Source of the DNA: WQXF01 sp031552825
GTDB taxonomy: Bacteria > Bacillota > Clostridia > Christensenellales > Aristaeellaceae
Length of the DNA: 64,000 bases
Assembly: GCA_031552825.1 (NCBI GenBank)
Contig: JAVBMD010000007.1
Span: 1-64,000, forward strand
Direction of reading: 5' to 3'
Under the pieces are notes generated by a model. The model saw only the letters and a program-made list of their open reading frames with translations, did no database searches and was not told where the DNA came from. Positions 62,119 through 64,000 of the stretch are shown piece after piece. Position 1 is the first letter of the stretch; the number at the start of each line of letters is the position of its first letter. A program made the translations under genes and the position numbers.

Positions 62119-62312
62119 TGCGCCACATCCTTCGTCTTCAATGTTCAGGCACAGCGTACTAAAACTTGGCGGAATTGTAAAGCTGGAATACGAAATAATT
62201 TAGTAATATTTATCGGGCGCGGAAAATGCGATGCATAAAAAAGTGAACCATAATTGCTGCATTCTGGCGGAGCAATTTGTGCAAAACTTTCATTTTTGCT
62301 TTCGATGGCATG

Positions 62313-62342
62313 AGTATAGCAATGGCCGGAAGCGGTTGTCAA
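62313..62342 (-). promoter_or_regulatory. Promoter of the lacI-type gene with internal operator candidate
   Basis: On the minus strand TTGACA (62342-62337), an 18-base spacer and TATACT (62318-62313). AAGCGGTTG on the plus strand (62330-62338) overlaps the -35 box and spacer, so autorepression is likely. The leader to the ATG is about 190 bases and AT-rich, with no gene. Confidence 0.75.
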
Positions 62343-62494
62343 CCCCATGAGCGTGCGTTTTTGGGAGGCGTGATGATAAAATAATTTACTAAAATCGATG
62401 AATTTTTCACCGGGGGATTGCGCGGCGCTGGAGGAAGCACACGATTGCGAGGAGAAGCCCGAGCTTAGGGATTCGGCGGCGGTAAAAAACAGGC

Positions 62495-62535
62495 GAAAAC
62501 GCTAAATATTTTATTTTTTTAGTGAAACGCTAAAA
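62495..62535. promoter_or_regulatory. Direct repeats upstream of the leader RNA promoter
   Basis: GAAAACGCTAAA (62495-62506) and GAAACGCTAAAA (62524-62535) are near-identical. The second is also the right arm of TTTTAG / CTAAAA (62517-62522, 62530-62535). They sit 43 bases ahead of the promoter and look like operator sites, protein unknown. Confidence 0.45.
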
Positions 62536-62577
62536 TTTTTCCGAACGGATGAGCGAGCGCAAATCGAGCGTCCGCGC

Positions 62578-62607
62578 TTGACATTCCCGCCCCCGATGCA
62601 CTATACT
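62578..62607 (+). promoter_or_regulatory. Promoter of the leader RNA / mutS2 unit
   Basis: TTGACA (62578-62583), an 18-base spacer and TATACT (62602-62607). Confidence 0.82.
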
Positions 62608-62635
62608 ACCTTCATTAAAAGCAAGGAGCTTGTTT

Positions 62636-62671
62636 ATGTCGGCTTTATCTGTTGTGGAGTCCGCTAACTAA
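62636..62671 (+). CDS. Leader mini-ORF (11 codons)
   Basis: ATG at 62636 is preceded by AAGGAG with 7-base spacing, a strong ribosome site. The predicted peptide is MSALSVVESAN, ending TAA at 62669-62671. The strong site and short length suggest a leader peptide whose translation affects the folding of the RNA behind it. Conservation in relatives was not tested. Confidence 0.55.
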   Translation: MSALSVVESAN

Positions 62672-62784
62672 ATAGCAACCGCGAGCGCCGCCGGGCCGGG
62701 AGATGCTCCCGCTTGTTTGCGCGCGCCTCGCGGGCAGGACACTGCCAACAGACTGCTTCAACCCCTTTAAGACAAATTGTCTTG

Positions 62785-62837
62785 ACCCACGGAAGCGTTC
62801 TGCACCGGATTGGTGTGGCGTGTCTCCGTGGGTTTTG
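62785..62837 (+). terminator. Terminator of the leader RNA
   Basis: ACCCACGGA (62785-62793) and TCCGTGGGT (62825-62833) form a 9-bp stem, with an inner CACC/GGTG pair, followed by TTTGTT. Confidence 0.85.
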
Positions 62838-62867
62838 TTATGTAATAATCATGAAGGAGCGATCACC

Positions 62868-64000
62868 ATGACGCGATTCAACGATACCGCCCCCAACCTT
62901 GCCGCCGCGCTGGAGCTGGACACCGTGCTGCGCCTGCTGGCGGAGCAAGCCTTGGCCGAGCACGTAAAGGCGCGCTGCCTGGCGCTGAAACCGGCGGAAG
63001 CCTTGGCCGAGGCCGAGCGCCGCATGGAGGAAACCACGCAGGCGCGCCGCATCATCGAGCACACCGGCACGCCGCCGCTGGCCGCCATGCCGGAGCTGCA
63101 GAAGGCGCTGGATCTTTCGTCCATCGGCGCGCTGCTGACCCCGGAGCAGCTGGCGCAGGTTTCGGTTTTCCTCACCACCTGCCGCCGCATGAAGGGATAT
63201 CTGCAAAAGGCCGAGCTCACCGGCGCCGACATCGCCGGGTATGGCGGCTCCATCGCCGACCTGGCCGACCTTGAGGAGGAGATCGAGCGCTGCGTGCGCA
63301 ACGGTCAGGTGGACGACCGGGCGTCGTCGCTGCTGTACGACCTGCGCCGGGGCATCGCCGCCAAGGGCGAGCAGATCCGCGCGAAGCTGGACGCGCTGCT
63401 GCGCAAGAACCGCGCTTGGTTCTCCGAAAGCTTCGTTTCGGTGCGCAACGGGCGGTACACGCTGCCGGTGAAGCGCGAATACCGCGCGTCGGTTTCCGGT
63501 TCGCTGATCGAGATGTCGGGCAGCGGCGGCACCTGCTTCATCGAACCGGCCTCGGTGCAAAAGCTGCACGACGAGCTGGCCGAGCTGCGCGTGGAGGAGG
63601 ATAGCGAGGTGCGCCGCGTGCTCTACAGCCTGAGCGCCGCCATCGCGGAGCGCATGCCGGAGATTCGGCTGAACATCGAGGCGATGGAGGAGCTGGACTT
63701 CCTCTTCGCCAAGGCCAAACTCTCGCTGGCGATGCAGGCCTCCCCGGCGCGGCTCACCGGGGAGCGCGCACTCCACATCCTCTCGGCGCGCCATCCGCTG
63801 CTGGACGCGGCGGTCGCCGTCCCGCTGAACTTTTACCTGCGACCCTCCGGCGAGGCGGCGGCGGGCGTGGTTATCACCGGCCCCAATACCGGCGGTAAGA
63901 CCGTGGCGCTCAAGACCGTCGGCCTGCTCTCGCTGATGGCGCAGAGCGGGCTGCACGTGCCCGTCGATCCGCGCAGCGTGTTTGCGATGCAGGACGGCGT
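62868..64000 (+). CDS. mutS2: MutS2/RqcU family ATPase (partial, runs off the window)
   Basis: About 377 codons are visible. The N-terminal coiled-coil or lever region (VLRLLAEQALAEHVKARCLAL; SFVSVRNGRYTLPVKREYRASVSG) and the Walker A GVVITGPNTGGKTVALKTVG match MutS2. The C-terminal Smr region is outside the window. In B. subtilis this protein (RqcU) acts in rescue of stalled or collided ribosomes, and others act in recombination suppression. Start is ATG at 62868 with AAGGAG upstream. No own promoter was seen; the structured leader RNA lies directly upstream. Confidence 0.94.
   Translation, partial: MTRFNDTAPNLAAALELDTVLRLLAEQALAEHVKARCLALKPAEALAEAERRMEETTQARRIIEHTGTPPLAAMPELQKALDLSSIGALLTPEQLAQVSVFLTTCRRMKGYLQKAELTGADIAGYGGSIADLADLEEEIERCVRNGQVDDRASSLLYDLRRGIAAKGEQIRAKLDALLRKNRAWFSESFVSVRNGRYTLPVKREYRASVSGSLIEMSGSGGTCFIEPASVQKLHDELAELRVEEDSEVRRVLYSLSAAIAERMPEIRLNIEAMEELDFLFAKAKLSLAMQASPARLTGERALHILSARHPLLDAAVAVPLNFYLRPSGEAAAGVVITGPNTGGKTVALKTVGLLSLMAQSGLHVPVDPRSVFAMQDG

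Larger units (their letters stand above)
62614..62837 (+). ncRNA. Candidate structured leader RNA with a mini-ORF upstream of mutS2
   Basis: A transcript from the promoter at 62578-62607 would run about 220 bases to a terminator. It carries an 11-codon ORF (62636-62671) near the 5' end. A GC-rich structured core follows: CCGCGAG (62679-62685) with CTCGCGG (62727-62733), inner GGGAG/CTCCC (62698-62710), then GGCAG/CTGCC (62733-62746). A dyad AAGACAA/TTGTCTT (62769-62783) and a terminator (62785-62833) complete it. It could be a stand-alone RNA or an attenuator leader of mutS2, whose ribosome site starts only about 20 bases after the terminator. I cannot match it to a named RNA class; raiA and similar Firmicute RNAs should be tested. 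Confidence 0.6.

Overview
This 64 kb window comes from the chromosome of a GC-rich bacterium. It is most likely a member of the Clostridia, possibly Christensenellales or Oscillospirales, but the order is inference. The evidence is strong AGGAGG ribosome sites, consensus sigma-A promoters (TTGACA-17/18-TATAAT or TATACT), TTG and GTG starts, and the Firmicute order ylbJ - ylbM(tmcAL) - pta - ackA - DUF177(ylbN) - rpmF. YesMN-type and NarL-type two-component systems and a SpoIID-family protein fit as well. No phage, plasmid, transposase, tRNA, rRNA or CRISPR was seen. Most genes are ordinary chromosomal genes, with several sugar and quorum-signal uptake loci.

Layout. 1-6.3 kb: the end of a secreted protein, a TetR regulator, a lipid kinase, a polar amino acid ABC importer and a five-repeat SH3b protein. 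6.3-11.7 kb: the ylbJ/tmcAL/pta/ackA/DUF177/rpmF block. 11.7-18.9 kb: an orphan GHKL kinase, a SpoIID lipoprotein, an Fe-S aldo/keto reductase, two unrecognised genes with a paralogous gene remnant, and galE. 19-25.7 kb: secA, prfB (with a programmed +1 frameshift), a DUF1461 protein, tsaD and sfsA. 25.7-31.7 kb: a GNAT gene and a NarL-type two-component system divergent from an LnrLMN-like ABC exporter. 31.8-40.9 kb: an autoinducer-2 (Lsr) locus, lsrACDBF divergent from lsrRK, with a cupin gene where lsrG might be expected. 41.1-49.9 kb: a YesMN-type system, a CUT1 sugar importer, a DapA-family lyase and an aldo/keto reductase. 50-51.4 kb: a CNNM/CorC-type protein. 51.6-62.1 kb: a LacI-controlled operon with a ribose-type ABC importer, DUF2291 protein, split transketolase, FGGY kinase and a fucose/arabinose-isomerase-like protein. 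62.5-64 kb: a candidate structured leader RNA with an 11-codon ORF and a terminator just upstream of mutS2, which runs off the window.

Systems. The Lsr locus can import AI-2 (LsrACDB), phosphorylate it (LsrK), respond to it (LsrR) and thiolyse the product (LsrF). Near-identical inverted sites lie at matching positions downstream of both divergent promoters and look like LsrR operators. The LacI operon encodes import, isomerisation, phosphorylation and transketolase cleavage of an unknown sugar.

Two families of dispersed repeats sit between genes and inside operons. One (about 130 bp) shows compensatory changes in its stems. The other (about 150 bp, three copies) has long terminal inverted repeats and a built-in terminator-like hairpin. 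The candidates I rate most novel are the mutS2 leader RNA, the cupin in the Lsr locus, the covarying repeat and the uncharacterised sugar operon.
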